This document shows positions 50,270 to 61,135 of a stretch of DNA of 64,000 nucleotides, piece after piece. The notes beneath the pieces were generated by a model. It was not told the DNA's origin. It ran no database searches and saw nothing but the letters and a program-made list of their open reading frames with translations. The translations under genes and the position numbers were made by a program. This stretch comes from Azospirillum doebereinerae. GTDB lineage: Bacteria; Pseudomonadota; Alphaproteobacteria; Azospirillales; Azospirillaceae. Numbering within the stretch: position 1 is the stretch's first letter; each line of letters begins with the position of its first letter. The stretch is taken from the NCBI RefSeq assembly GCF_003989665.1, contig NZ_RZIJ01000002.1, forward strand, positions 62,001-126,000, in the 5' to 3' direction.

Positions 50270-53101
50270 ATGACCCGCGACTACAAATCGACCGTCTTCC
50301 TGCCCCGCACCGACTTCCCCATGCGCGGCGGCCTGCCGACCCGCGAGCCCGAGCTGCTCAAGCGCTGGGCCGAGATGGACCTGTTCGGCAAGCTGCGCGC
50401 CGGGGCCAAGGGCCGCAAGAAGTTCGTGCTGCACGACGGCCCCCCCTACGCCAACGGCAACATCCACATCGGCCACGCGGTCAACAAGATCCTGAAGGAC
50501 GTGATCGTCCGCACCCGGCAGATGCAGGGCTTCGACGCCGACTACGTCCCCGGCTGGGACTGCCACGGCCTGCCCATCGAGTGGAAGATCGAGGAGAAGT
50601 ACCGCAAGGCCGGCAAGAACAAGGACGACGTGCCGCTCATCCAGTTCCGTGCCGAATGCCGCCAATTCGCCGAGGAATGGGTCGCCATCCAGGCCGCCGA
50701 GTTCCGCCGGCTCGGCGTCGAGGGCGACTGGAAGCAGCCCTACGCCACCATGACCTTCCCGGCCGAGGCGCAGATCGTCCGCGAGATCCACAAGTTCGCG
50801 GCCAACGGCGGCCTCTACAAGGGCGCCAAGCCGGTGATGTGGTCGGTGGTCGAGAAGACCGCGCTGGCCGACGCCGAGATCGAATACCACGACCACACCT
50901 CGACCACCGTCTTCGCGCGCTTCGCGGTGTGGGGATCGGGCACGCCCGAGGTCGACGACGCCAGCGTCCTCATCTGGACGACGACGCCCTGGACCCTGCC
51001 GGCCAACCGCGCCATCGCCTACGGCGACGAGATCGAATACGCCACCTTCAAGGTGACCGCCGTCGCCGAGGGCAGCAAGGGCGTGGTCGGCGAGCGTCTG
51101 GTGCTGGCGACCGCGCTGGCCGAATCGGTGTTCAAGGAGGCCGGCATCACCGAGTGGAAGCAGTTGCACCGCTTCCCCGGTTCGCGTCTGGCCGGCACCT
51201 TCTGCCACCACCCGCTGACCCGCAAGGGCTACGACTTCAAGGTGCCGCTGCTGGCCGGCGGCTTCGTCACCACCGACGCCGGCACCGGCTTCGTCCACAT
51301 CGCGCCCGGCCACGGCGAGGACGACTTCCACCTCGGTCAGGCCAACGGCATCGAGGTGCCGCAGACGGTCGGCGAGGACGGGCGCTACTACGACCACGTG
51401 CCGCTCTTCGCCGGTCTGGCGGTCTACACCGACCAGGGCAAGCCCGGCCCGGCCAACAAGGCCGTGCTGGCCGAGTTCGAGGAGGCCGGTTCGCTGCTCG
51501 CCAGCAACCGCATCAAGCACAGCTACCCGCATTCCTGGCGCTCCAAGGCGCCGCTGATCTTCCGCACCACGCCGCAGTGGTTCATCTCGATGGAGACGAA
51601 CGACCTGCGCAAGACGGCGTTGCAGGCCATCGCCGACACCCGCTGGGTGCCCGAGCAGGGCGAGAACCGCATCCGCTCGATGATCGAGAGCCGGCCGGAC
51701 TGGTGCATCAGCCGCCAGCGCGCCTGGGGCGTGCCGATCGCGCTGTTCGTCCGCAAGGAGGACGGCGCCATCCTGCGCGATCCGGAGGTCTTCGCCCGCA
51801 TCGCCGATACCTTCGAGCGCGAGGGCGCCGACGCCTGGTTCGCCCGCGACCCGCAGGATTTCCTGGGCAACGGCTACCGCGCCGACGAGTACGAGCAGGT
51901 CAAGGACATCGTCGACGTCTGGTTCGAATCCGGCTCCTCCCACGCCTTCGTGCTGGAGCAGCGGCTGGAGGAGCTGGCGTGGCCGGCGGACCTCTATCTT
52001 GAGGGGTCCGACCAGCATCGCGGCTGGTTCCACTCCTCGCTGCTGGAAAGCTGCGGCACGCGGGGCCGCGCGCCCTACAACGCGGTGCTGACCCACGGCT
52101 TCGTGCTCGACGAGCAGGGCCGCAAGATGTCCAAGTCGCTGGGCAACGTCGTCGCCCCGCAGGAGATCTGCGACCAGTACGGCGCCGACATCCTGCGCCT
52201 GTGGATCATCAACTCCGATTATTCGGAAGATCTGCGGATCGGCAAGGAGATCATCAAGACCCAGGCCGACCTCTACCGCCGCCTGCGCAACACGCTGCGC
52301 TACCTGCTGGGCGCGCTGGCCGACTACAGCCCCGCCGAGCGGATCGAGGCCAAGGAGATGCCGGAGCTGGAGCGCTGGGTCCTGCACCGTCTGGCCGAGC
52401 TGGACGGCCAGGTGGCCGAGAAGATCGAGGCCTACGACTTCCACGCCCTGTTCGTGCTGCTGCACAATTTCTGCGCGGTGGAGCTGTCGGCCTTCTACTT
52501 CGACGTCCGCAAGGACAGCCTGTACTGCGACGCGCCCGATTCGGTGCGCCGCCGCTCGGTGCGGACGGTGATGGAGCATCTGTTCTCCGCCCTGACCGCG
52601 TGGCTGGCGCCCATCCTCTGCTTCACGGCGGAAGAGGCGTGGCTGGCCCGTCCGGAAGGGCTGGGCTGGACCGAGGAGAGCGTGCATCTCCGCGCCTTCC
52701 CCACCATCCCGGCCGAGTGGCGCGACGACGCGCTCGCCGCCAAGTGGGAGGCGGTGCGCAACGTCCGCCGCGTCGTCACCGGCGCGCTGGAACTGGAGCG
52801 GGCCAACAAGACCATCGGCTCGTCCCTCCAGGCCGACCCGACGGTGCATGTCGACGCCGCGACCAAGGCGCTGCTGGCCGACGTGGACTTCCAGGACGTC
52901 TGCATCACCTCGGCCATCTCGGTCGTCGAGGGGACGGCGCCCGAGGGGGCCTTCACCCTGGCCGACGTTCCCGGCATCGCGGTGGCCCCGGCGCTCGCCC
53001 AGGGCGAGAAGTGCGAGCGCTGCTGGAAGGTCCTGCCGGAGGTGAGCACCGTCGCCGACCACCCGACGCTCTGCGTCCGCTGCGCCGACGCGGTGGAATG
53101 A
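50270..53101 (+). CDS. ileS: Isoleucyl-tRNA synthetase
   Basis: Class I synthetase of 943 residues that charges tRNA-Ile and edits misactivated valine. The HIGH motif is [11 protein letters not shown], the KMSKS loop is [12 protein letters not shown], and the editing domain spans roughly residues 190-400 ([11 protein letters not shown]). The C-terminal zinc finger is complete: [12 protein letters not shown] then [10 protein letters not shown]. This is the eubacterial IleS1 type. The ATG at 50270 follows AGGGAT. It is followed by lspA, a common pairing. Confidence 0.98.
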   Translation: MTRDYKSTVFLPRTDFPMRGGLPTREPELLKRWAEMDLFGKLRAGAKGRKKFVLHDGPPYANGNIHIGHAVNKILKDVIVRTRQMQGFDADYVPGWDCHGLPIEWKIEEKYRKAGKNKDDVPLIQFRAECRQFAEEWVAIQAAEFRRLGVEGDWKQPYATMTFPAEAQIVREIHKFAANGGLYKGAKPVMWSVVEKTALADAEIEYHDHTSTTVFARFAVWGSGTPEVDDASVLIWTTTPWTLPANRAIAYGDEIEYATFKVTAVAEGSKGVVGERLVLATALAESVFKEAGITEWKQLHRFPGSRLAGTFCHHPLTRKGYDFKVPLLAGGFVTTDAGTGFVHIAPGHGEDDFHLGQANGIEVPQTVGEDGRYYDHVPLFAGLAVYTDQGKPGPANKAVLAEFEEAGSLLASNRIKHSYPHSWRSKAPLIFRTTPQWFISMETNDLRKTALQAIADTRWVPEQGENRIRSMIESRPDWCISRQRAWGVPIALFVRKEDGAILRDPEVFARIADTFEREGADAWFARDPQDFLGNGYRADEYEQVKDIVDVWFESGSSHAFVLEQRLEELAWPADLYLEGSDQHRGWFHSSLLESCGTRGRAPYNAVLTHGFVLDEQGRKMSKSLGNVVAPQEICDQYGADILRLWIINSDYSEDLRIGKEIIKTQADLYRRLRNTLRYLLGALADYSPAERIEAKEMPELERWVLHRLAELDGQVAEKIEAYDFHALFVLLHNFCAVELSAFYFDVRKDSLYCDAPDSVRRRSVRTVMEHLFSALTAWLAPILCFTAEEAWLARPEGLGWTEESVHLRAFPTIPAEWRDDALAAKWEAVRNVRRVVTGALELERANKTIGSSLQADPTVHVDAATKALLADVDFQDVCITSAISVVEGTAPEGAFTLADVPGIAVAPALAQGEKCERCWKVLPEVSTVADHPTLCVRCADAVE

Positions 53102-53128
53102 CCCGTTCCTCCGCACCCGCGTTCCTAT

Positions 53129-53234
53129 CCCCTCTCCCCCCCGGGGAGAGGGTTAGGGTGAGGGGGATCCGCCTGCCGGATGCTCCTCGCCGCGCGTCCC
53201 CCTCACTCCGACCCTCTCCCCGGGGGGGAGAGGG
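53129..53234. repeat. Compound palindromic intergenic repeat, copy C
   Basis: Two facing arms, CCCCTCTCCCCCCCGGGGAG followed by a TTAGGGTGAGGGGG tail, and CCCCCTCACTCC followed by CCCTCTCCCC and GGGGGAGAGGG, enclose the short dyad TCCGCCTGCCGGA. Same architecture as the elements at 8798 and 57281. It lies between ileS and lspA, 15 bp before the lspA ATG, so it would be transcribed with them. Confidence 0.8.
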
Positions 53235-53249
53235 AGGAAGAGACGCGCC

Positions 53250-53753
53250 ATGAACGCCTTCACCAGCGCCACGCCCCGCTCCTACACCCTGTTCGGGTTG
53301 ATCGTCGCCGTCGCCGTGGTGGTGCTCGACCAGCTGTCGAAGTGGTGGATCCTCGACGTGGTGATGCAGCCCATCCCCCACGTCGTCGAGGTCACGCCCT
53401 TCTTCAACCTCGTGCTGGTGTGGAACTACGGCGTCAGCTTCGGCACCTTCGCCAGCGGGGCGTCCTACATGCCCTTCGTGCTGAGCGGCATCGCCGCCGT
53501 CATCACCGTCAGCCTGATCTTCTGGCTGCGGCAGGCCGAACGCCGGCTGGTGGCGCTCGCCATCGGCTTCATCATCGGCGGGGCGATCGGCAACGTGGTG
53601 GACCGGCTGCGCTTCGGCGCGGTGGCCGATTTCCTCGATTTCCACATCGACTCGTGGCATTTCTGGGCCTTCAACGTGGCCGACAGCGGGATCAGCGTGG
53701 GCGTCGCCCTTCTGCTGATCGACAGTCTGGTCGCCGGCCGCGAAAAGTCGTAA
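53250..53753 (+). CDS. lspA: Lipoprotein signal peptidase (signal peptidase II)
   Basis: LspA cleaves the signal peptide of diacylated prolipoproteins in the inner membrane. The 167-residue protein has four transmembrane helices and the two catalytic Asp in GNVVDRLRFGAVADFLDF and FNVADSGISVG, with the conserved NYGVSFG loop. It is the likely processing enzyme for the BamF-like lipoprotein encoded next. Confidence 0.97.
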   Translation: MNAFTSATPRSYTLFGLIVAVAVVVLDQLSKWWILDVVMQPIPHVVEVTPFFNLVLVWNYGVSFGTFASGASYMPFVLSGIAAVITVSLIFWLRQAERRLVALAIGFIIGGAIGNVVDRLRFGAVADFLDFHIDSWHFWAFNVADSGISVGVALLLIDSLVAGREKS

Positions 53754-53842
53754 GCGTTCCCCCGCCGAAAGCGCTATAAGGGGGCGGGCTTCGCCGAATG
53801 CGGCCCCCGAACGCGGCCAGTGACTGACGACGGAATCCGAAC

Positions 53843-54427
53843 GTGACCAGCATCTCTTTCTCCTCCCGGACCCTGCGCCCCCTGTTCGGGGTCGCGCTCG
53901 CGGCACTGGCGCTCACCGGCTGCTCGGACGTGCGCCGCTCCATCGGCCTCGACCGCCAGAGCCCCGACGAGTTCTCCGTCGTCTCCCGCGCGCCGCTGAC
54001 GCTGCCGCCCAGCCTCCAGGCCAACCTGCCCAAGCCGCGCCCCGGCGCGCTGCGTCCGCAGGACTCCACCCCGACCCAGGTCGCCGCCGGCGCCGTGTTC
54101 GGCGGGTCCTCGCGCGGGGCGGCAAGCCCGGTCGGCAAGTCGGCCGGCGAGAACTCACTCGTCGCCCAGGCCAGCGCCCGCGACGGCATCGACCCGAACA
54201 TCCGCAACAAGGTCGATCAGGAAACCACCCAGCTCACCGTCGCCGACAAGAGCTGGATCGACTCCCTGCTGTTCTGGCAGACGCAGGAGAAGCCCTTCTC
54301 CATCGTCGACCCCTCCAAGGAGCAGCAGCGCCTGCGCGAGGCCCAGGCCCAGGGCCGCGCCGTGGACGGCGCCGCCACGCCCACCATCGAGCGCAAGCGC
54401 AAGGCGCCGTTGGAAGGGTTGTTCTAA
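53843..54427 (+). CDS. BamF-like lipoprotein (DUF3035)
   Basis: A 194-residue outer-membrane lipoprotein candidate: the signal sequence ends in a lipobox ALTGCS (Cys near residue 27). The segment RQSPDEFSVVSRAPLTLPP matches the motif described for BamF, a BAM-complex lipoprotein of alphaproteobacteria, and DUF3035. The rest is low in secondary structure signals. Start is GTG at 53843. It is between lspA and the M16 pair, and probably helps outer-membrane protein assembly. Confidence 0.85.
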   Translation: MTSISFSSRTLRPLFGVALAALALTGCSDVRRSIGLDRQSPDEFSVVSRAPLTLPPSLQANLPKPRPGALRPQDSTPTQVAAGAVFGGSSRGAASPVGKSAGENSLVAQASARDGIDPNIRNKVDQETTQLTVADKSWIDSLLFWQTQEKPFSIVDPSKEQQRLREAQAQGRAVDGAATPTIERKRKAPLEGLF

Positions 54428-54450
54428 GCCGTTCGCCACACCAGTTTCGG

Positions 54451-54482
54451 GGGGCGCCTTCCGCAAGGGGGGCGCCCCTTTC
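54451..54482 (+). terminator. Rho-independent terminator of the lspA-lipoprotein unit
   Basis: GGGGCGCC (54451-54458) pairs with GGCGCCCC (54471-54478), followed by TTTCG. It is 23 bp past the lipoprotein stop. Confidence 0.7.
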
Positions 54483-54511
54483 GATTCCGGCCCTTTCTCC
54501 GGGGAGCCTTC

Positions 54512-55879
54512 ATGCCCGCCGCCCATCCCGTCCGCCGCCTCGTCGCGGCGGGTCTGCTCGCCCTGACGGTCTCCGCGACCCCGCCGGCCCTCGCCGCCGA
54601 AAAAGGCGTGTTCTTCCCTGAAAGCTTCACGCTGGCCAACGGCATGCAGGTGGTGGTGATCCCGAACCGCCGCGTGCCGGTCGTCAACCACATGGTCTGG
54701 TACAAGGTCGGCGCCGCCGACGAGGAGCGCGGCGTCTCCGGCATCGCCCATTTCCTCGAACATCTGATGTTCAAGGGCACCGACGCGGTGCCGCCCGGCG
54801 CCTTCAGCCGCATCGTCGCCAAGAACGGCGGGCGCGACAACGCCTTCACCTCCTACGACTACACCGCCTACCACCAGAACGTCGCCCGCGACCGGCTGGA
54901 GTTGGTGATGCGGATGGAGGCCGACCGCATGGCGAACCTCAAGCTGACCGACGCGGTGGTCTATCCCGAGCGCGACGTCATCATCGAGGAACGCCGCCAG
55001 CGGGTGGAGAACGAGCCGGCAGACCGCATCGGCGAGCAGATCAACGCCACCATGTTCGTCCACCACCCCTACGGCACCCCGGTGATCGGCTGGCCGCAGG
55101 AGATGGCGAACCTGACCCGCGAGGAGGCCGAGCGCTTCTACAAAACGTGGTACGCGCCCAACAACGCCATCCTGGTGGTGTCCGGCGACGTGTCCGCCGA
55201 CGAGTTGAAGCCGCTGGCCGAGAAGTATTACGGCGCCATCCCCGCCCGCCCGGTGCCCGAACGCCGCCGCGTCGTCGAGCCGCCGATCTCGGCCGAGCGC
55301 CGCGTCACCCTGCGCGACGCCGAGGTGCGGCAGCCTTCGGTGCGGCGGACCTGGATCGCGCCCTCCTACCGGCTCGACCCGGACAAGCAGGCCTACCCGT
55401 TGCAGGTGCTGGCCGAGATCATGAGCGGCGGCTCGACTTCCCGCCTCTACCGCAGCCTCGTGGTGGAGCAGAAGATCGCCACCTCGGCGTGGCTCGGCTA
55501 CGGCCCCGGCGCCTGGGACATGGGCACGCTGAGCGTCGGGGCCACCCCCGCCGCCGGGGTGGAGATGGACAAGCTGGAAACCGCGCTGTGGGCGGAGATC
55601 GCCAAGGTGGTGGAGACCGGCGTGACCGAGGAGGAGGTCGCCACCGCCCGCAAGCGCATGCTGGCCGAGGCGGCCTACGCCCGCGACAGCCTGACCGGCC
55701 CGGCGCAGACGCTGGGATCGGCGCTCGCCACCGGCCAGAGCCTGGACGACGTGGAGAACTGGCCGGTGCGCATCGACGCGGTGACCGCCGCGCAGGTGAA
55801 CGCCGCCGCCCGCGCCGTGCTGAGCCAGACCAACCACGTCACCGGGCTACTGCTGCCGCTCCAGGGAAAGGACAGCTGA
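54512..55879 (+). CDS. M16 zinc peptidase, catalytic subunit
   Basis: A 455-residue periplasmic insulinase-family peptidase with a signal peptide (LLALTVSATPPALAA). The inverted zinc motif is intact as HFLEHLMFKGT (about residue 80), with the downstream Glu in VVYPERDVIIEERRQR. It pairs with the next gene, whose product lacks this motif, as in the two-subunit bacterial M16B peptidases. Two bases separate the genes. Confidence 0.95.
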   Translation: MPAAHPVRRLVAAGLLALTVSATPPALAAEKGVFFPESFTLANGMQVVVIPNRRVPVVNHMVWYKVGAADEERGVSGIAHFLEHLMFKGTDAVPPGAFSRIVAKNGGRDNAFTSYDYTAYHQNVARDRLELVMRMEADRMANLKLTDAVVYPERDVIIEERRQRVENEPADRIGEQINATMFVHHPYGTPVIGWPQEMANLTREEAERFYKTWYAPNNAILVVSGDVSADELKPLAEKYYGAIPARPVPERRRVVEPPISAERRVTLRDAEVRQPSVRRTWIAPSYRLDPDKQAYPLQVLAEIMSGGSTSRLYRSLVVEQKIATSAWLGYGPGAWDMGTLSVGATPAAGVEMDKLETALWAEIAKVVETGVTEEEVATARKRMLAEAAYARDSLTGPAQTLGSALATGQSLDDVENWPVRIDAVTAAQVNAAARAVLSQTNHVTGLLLPLQGKDS

Positions 55880-55881
55880 GG

Positions 55882-57246
55882 ATGAGCGCGCTTCAACGGA
55901 CCAAATCCCTGTTCGCCGTAGGACTCATGGCCTTCACGCTGCTCGCCCTGCCCGCCGCCCCGCCCGCCCACGCGATGGACATCAAGCGCGTGGTCAGCCC
56001 CGGCGGGATCGAGGCGTGGCTGGTCGAGGACCACAAGGTGCCCGTGCTCGCGCTCGAATGGACCTTCGAGGGCGCCGGCTCCACCGACCCACAGGGCAAG
56101 GGGGGCCTCGCCCGGCTCGTGTCCAACACGCTGGACGAGGGGGCCGGCCCCTATGATTCGCAGGCGTTCCAGGGCCGCCTGCAGAACGACGCCATCGCGC
56201 TCAGCTACAGCGCCGGGCGCGACGGCTTCGGCGGCTCCCTGCGGACCCTCAGCGACCGCCGCGACGAGGCGTTCGAGCTGACCCGCCTGTCGATGGCCGA
56301 GCCGCGCTTCGAGCCCGAGGCTCTCGACCGGATGCGCGCCGCCGTCGCGGCCAGCCTCAAGAACGATCTGGCCGATCCCAACTACGTCGGGCGCCGGCTG
56401 TTCTACAGCACCGCCTACCCCGGCCACCCCTACGGCGACGAGATCCGCGGCTCGCTAGACAGCTTGGCCCGCATCACCCCCGACGACCTGAAGGGCTTCG
56501 TGAAGAGCCAGTTCGGCCGCGACAATCTGGTGGTGGCGGCCTCGGGCGACATCGCGCCGGAGGATCTTGGCAAGGCGCTCGACCGCATCTTCGGCGGGCT
56601 GCCGGCCAAGAGCGCCGTCACCCCGATCGCCGACGTGGCGCCCAAGGGGCTGGGCGAGACCATCCTCGCCCCGCGCCCGACCGCGCAGACCGTCATGCTG
56701 ATGGGCCAGCCCGGCGTCAAGCGCGACGATCCCGACTGGTACGCCGCCAGCGTGATGAACTACGTGCTGGGCGGCGGCGGCTTCGGCTCGCGGTTGATGG
56801 AGGAGGTGCGCGAGAAGCGCGGCCTCAGCTACGGCGTCTACAGCTACCTGATCCCGATGGACCACACCGCGCTGGTGATGGCGAGCGGTTCCACCATGAA
56901 CGCCAAGGCCGGTCAGGCGCTCGACATCATCCGCCAGGAATGGGCGCGCATGGCCAAGGACGGCCTGACCGACGAGGAACTGGCCGACGCCAAGACCTAC
57001 CTCACCGGCTCCTTCCCGCTGCAGTTGGGCTCGACCCAATCCATCGCCCGCACCTTGCTGCAGGTCCAGCGCGACCGGCTGGGGATCGAGTATCTCGGCC
57101 AGCGCGACCGCTACATCAACGCGGTGACCCAGGACGACATCCGCCGCGTCGCCAAGCGCCTGCTCGACCCCGCCAAGCTGCTGACCGTGCTGGTTGGCCG
57201 CCCGGAAGGCGTCACCCCGACCAAGACGGTGGAAGGCGGAAGCTGA
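55882..57246 (+). CDS. M16 peptidase-like protein, non-catalytic subunit
   Basis: A 454-residue secreted protein with the M16 fold (signal peptide ending PAHAMD). At the place of HxxEH it has ARLVSNTLDEGAG, so it cannot bind the catalytic zinc. The C-terminal Arg/Tyr motif for substrate closure is kept (RLMEEVREKRGLSYGVYSY). It should form a heterodimer with the upstream catalytic partner. Confidence 0.95.
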   Translation: MSALQRTKSLFAVGLMAFTLLALPAAPPAHAMDIKRVVSPGGIEAWLVEDHKVPVLALEWTFEGAGSTDPQGKGGLARLVSNTLDEGAGPYDSQAFQGRLQNDAIALSYSAGRDGFGGSLRTLSDRRDEAFELTRLSMAEPRFEPEALDRMRAAVAASLKNDLADPNYVGRRLFYSTAYPGHPYGDEIRGSLDSLARITPDDLKGFVKSQFGRDNLVVAASGDIAPEDLGKALDRIFGGLPAKSAVTPIADVAPKGLGETILAPRPTAQTVMLMGQPGVKRDDPDWYAASVMNYVLGGGGFGSRLMEEVREKRGLSYGVYSYLIPMDHTALVMASGSTMNAKAGQALDIIRQEWARMAKDGLTDEELADAKTYLTGSFPLQLGSTQSIARTLLQVQRDRLGIEYLGQRDRYINAVTQDDIRRVAKRLLDPAKLLTVLVGRPEGVTPTKTVEGGS

Positions 57247-57280
57247 CGGGGCTTTTTTCTCTGAAAGCGCTGCCCAGGAG

Positions 57281-57422
57281 CCCCTCTCCCCTTGCGGGAG
57301 AGGGGTTGGGGTGAGGGGTGCGCAAATCTTTCCGCCTGCGGCGGAATACCCCTCATCCCAACCAGCAGTGCTTGCGGTCGCCTTTGGCGCCCTCCAGCCC
57401 TGCCCCTCAAGGGGAGAAGGGC
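57281..57422. repeat. Compound palindromic intergenic repeat, copy D
   Basis: Left arm CCCCTCTCCCCTTGCGGGAG continued by AGGGG and TTGGGGTGAGGGG; right arm CCCCTCATCCCAACC and TGCCCCTCAAGGGGAGAAGG. The inner dyad TTCCGCC-tgc-GGCGGAA is shared with copy A at 8798. It lies between the converging M16 gene and the small gene at 57448. Confidence 0.85.
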
Positions 57423-57447
57423 TCTACCCTGCCCCACCAGCTTCAGA

Positions 57448-57633
57448 TCACGCCAGATCGGGCTGGCTGCCGGGGAAGCGCGGGTCGCTCGGGTCCACCG
57501 GGTGACCCGGCACCTTGCCGGGGATGATCCCGATCTGGTCGGAGCGGCCGTCGGGCTCACGCTGTTCCTCGCGTTCCTCGGGCGTGGGGACCAACGGCAG
57601 GTCGGGCTTGTCGGCTCCGGGCTTGTCGGACAT
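57448..57633 (-). CDS. Small acidic hypothetical protein
   Basis: A 61-residue protein, MSDKPGADKPDLPLVPTPEE at the start and ending GSQPDLA, rich in Pro, Asp and Glu and without hydrophobic segments. I do not recognise it. The ribosome site is excellent (GGAGGAAGCC before the ATG at 57633), and the composition differs from random high-GC frames, so it is likely real. It is divergent from pgi. Confidence 0.6.
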   Translation of the reverse strand: MSDKPGADKPDLPLVPTPEEREEQREPDGRSDQIGIIPGKVPGHPVDPSDPRFPGSQPDLA

Positions 57634-57692
57634 GGCTTCCTCCATCGTGTTGCGTGGAGGAGGAACACCGGCCACCCAGACAAGTTGCCTAG

Positions 57693-59459
<1,767 letters not shown>

Positions 59460-59484
59460 CCGGCGTCTGAGGCGCAAGCGGAGC

Positions 59485-59520
59485 GGGAATGTCCGGCGCG
59501 GGGTATGCCGGAACATTCCC
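59485..59520. terminator. Terminator-like dyad after pgi
   Basis: GGGAATGTCCGGC pairs with GCCGGAACATTCCC with a single bulged A and a 9-base loop. No T-run follows, so rho-independent termination is uncertain. Confidence 0.45.
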
Positions 59521-59580
59521 CTCCACGCGGGGGTTGAAGGGGCAACGCTGACTTACACCAGCCCTTTCCGGAGACCCGCC

Positions 59581-59838
59581 ATGTCCACACGCTTCCGCCT
59601 CGCGGCCCTGATATTCGGGATGACCAACGCCGTGCTGTTCGGCGCCGGCATCCTCCTGGTGGTCACCGTTCCCGAACTGATGGAACAGGCCATCACGCTG
59701 ATCCCCATCGTGGTCGCGCTGAGCTTCCTCATCGCGGCGCCCATCGCTTGGTTCCTGGCGCCGCGCCTGCGCCTGCGCTTCTGGCGTGGTCGCGAGGACG
59801 AACAGCAGCGCCGCCCGATCCGCCGGGCGCCCCTCTGA
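59581..59838 (+). CDS. Small two-helix membrane protein
   Basis: An 85-residue protein with two transmembrane helices (about residues 8-29, LIFGMTNAVLFGAGILLVVT, and 38-59, ITLIPIVVALSFLIAAPIAW) and a very basic cytoplasmic tail (RLRLRFWRGRED, QQRRPIRRAPL). Family unknown. It has GGAGA ahead of the ATG and stands alone. Confidence 0.75.
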   Translation: MSTRFRLAALIFGMTNAVLFGAGILLVVTVPELMEQAITLIPIVVALSFLIAAPIAWFLAPRLRLRFWRGREDEQQRRPIRRAPL

Positions 59839-60035
59839 CGACAGCGAGCGGCGGGATGGGGAAACGCCCCATCCCGAGGGCTCGGCCCAAGGCTTCGGAA
59901 AATCCGGCAGCCTCGCGCGGCGTGTTGAAGCCTTATATTGATAAGGAATCGAAGTTATTCCCTTTTTGGTTGCCCATCCGCTCGAGACACGTCCATAATC
60001 GGGGCGGCCCGGAGGCGAACGCAGGGAAAAGAAAC

Positions 60036-60884
60036 ATGGTTCAGTTCACTGTCACGGACCGTGTCATCGACAGCAAAACCCTCAAATTCCTCCCCCGCCA
60101 CGACGACCGGCCCGCATCGGCCACGGAAAGCGCCCCCCTGCCGCCCCAATCCCCGGAACGGGGGAGCAACGGGGACAGCGTCACGCTTTCCGACGACGCC
60201 AAAGCGTTGATGGAGCAGGCGAAAGCCACCGCCAGGGGCCAGTTCACCCTCACCACGGGCGAACTGGAGACCCGAATTCCGGGTTTCGATTCCCGGAAAT
60301 TCACGCCGGCCTACAAGAACGCCGAGCAGGACTACATGGAACGGATGCGCGCCTACAACACCGAGCGCGAGACGTTCTTTGAGGAAAAGCTTGGGATGAA
60401 GGTCGGCCTGATCGGCGGTGCCGCGTTCGGTGTCCTGGACCGTCTTGCCGCGCATCAGGGAATCCTCAAGCCGCCAGTGCCCGACGCCCTGCTGGAGGCC
60501 GGTTGGAGCGATCCGTTCGAAGCGGACAAGGACTCCCCCACGGGGGTGCTCGGCATCGGCATCCCTGGAACGGACCGCTCCTTGACCATCACCTTCGACC
60601 GGACCGCCTCGATTCCGCCCGACACCAAGCTGAAGCTGGCGGGATTGACGCAGGACGGTTCCGACAACGGTCCCCTGCTGGGCCGGATCCGGACCGGCGC
60701 TTTGGGCAAGCTGACCAATTGGGACGCGGCGGCGGGCAACACCGTCCACGCCGTCACGGACGGAACCAAGGGACCGAACGCGAAGGTCCTGGCGACAATC
60801 TCGTCCCATGGCATGGACGACGAGGCCAGACGGCACGCCCTGTCGCTGCTGGGTGTGCTCCGGAACTTTATGGAAGCGCCGTAA
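60036..60884 (+). CDS. Hypothetical protein
   Basis: A 282-residue soluble protein with no signal peptide or membrane helix. Residues 25-75 contain the segment GDSVTLSDDAKALMEQAK, a short acidic motif seen near the N-termini of several unrelated alphaproteobacterial proteins. A helical middle (KNAEQDYMERMRAYNTERET) and a Gly-rich C-terminal half follow. I do not recognise the family. The ribosome site AGGGA precedes the ATG; the 5' flank is AT-rich compared with its neighbours, which is where its promoter probably lies. Confidence 0.7.
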   Translation: MVQFTVTDRVIDSKTLKFLPRHDDRPASATESAPLPPQSPERGSNGDSVTLSDDAKALMEQAKATARGQFTLTTGELETRIPGFDSRKFTPAYKNAEQDYMERMRAYNTERETFFEEKLGMKVGLIGGAAFGVLDRLAAHQGILKPPVPDALLEAGWSDPFEADKDSPTGVLGIGIPGTDRSLTITFDRTASIPPDTKLKLAGLTQDGSDNGPLLGRIRTGALGKLTNWDAAAGNTVHAVTDGTKGPNAKVLATISSHGMDDEARRHALSLLGVLRNFMEAP

Positions 60885-61135
60885 GCGATCCGTCTCCCTG
60901 GCGATGCGGAAAGCCGTTCCGTACCGGCCGCCCCGCCGACGGCCAAAGCGGCTCTTGAAACCGCCTGGATTCATTGCATTTATCAAGATTGTGCCCTGTC
61001 CGCGCGCCACGCGCGTCTGGACGCTCGAACGGCGGTGGCGGTTGTCTCTTGGCGGTTCAATCCTCTTCAGGGCACAGTGGCATCCAACCCCGCCCGCGCA
61101 CCCATCTCACCCTCATCTGAAAGTTTGGAGCGTTC

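Noticed and set aside
49847..53116. 1089-residue open frame on the minus strand opposite ileS and pyrE
   Set aside because: Antisense to two certain genes and of shadow-like composition (Gly/Val/His/Arg/Leu runs); no ribosome site or domain.
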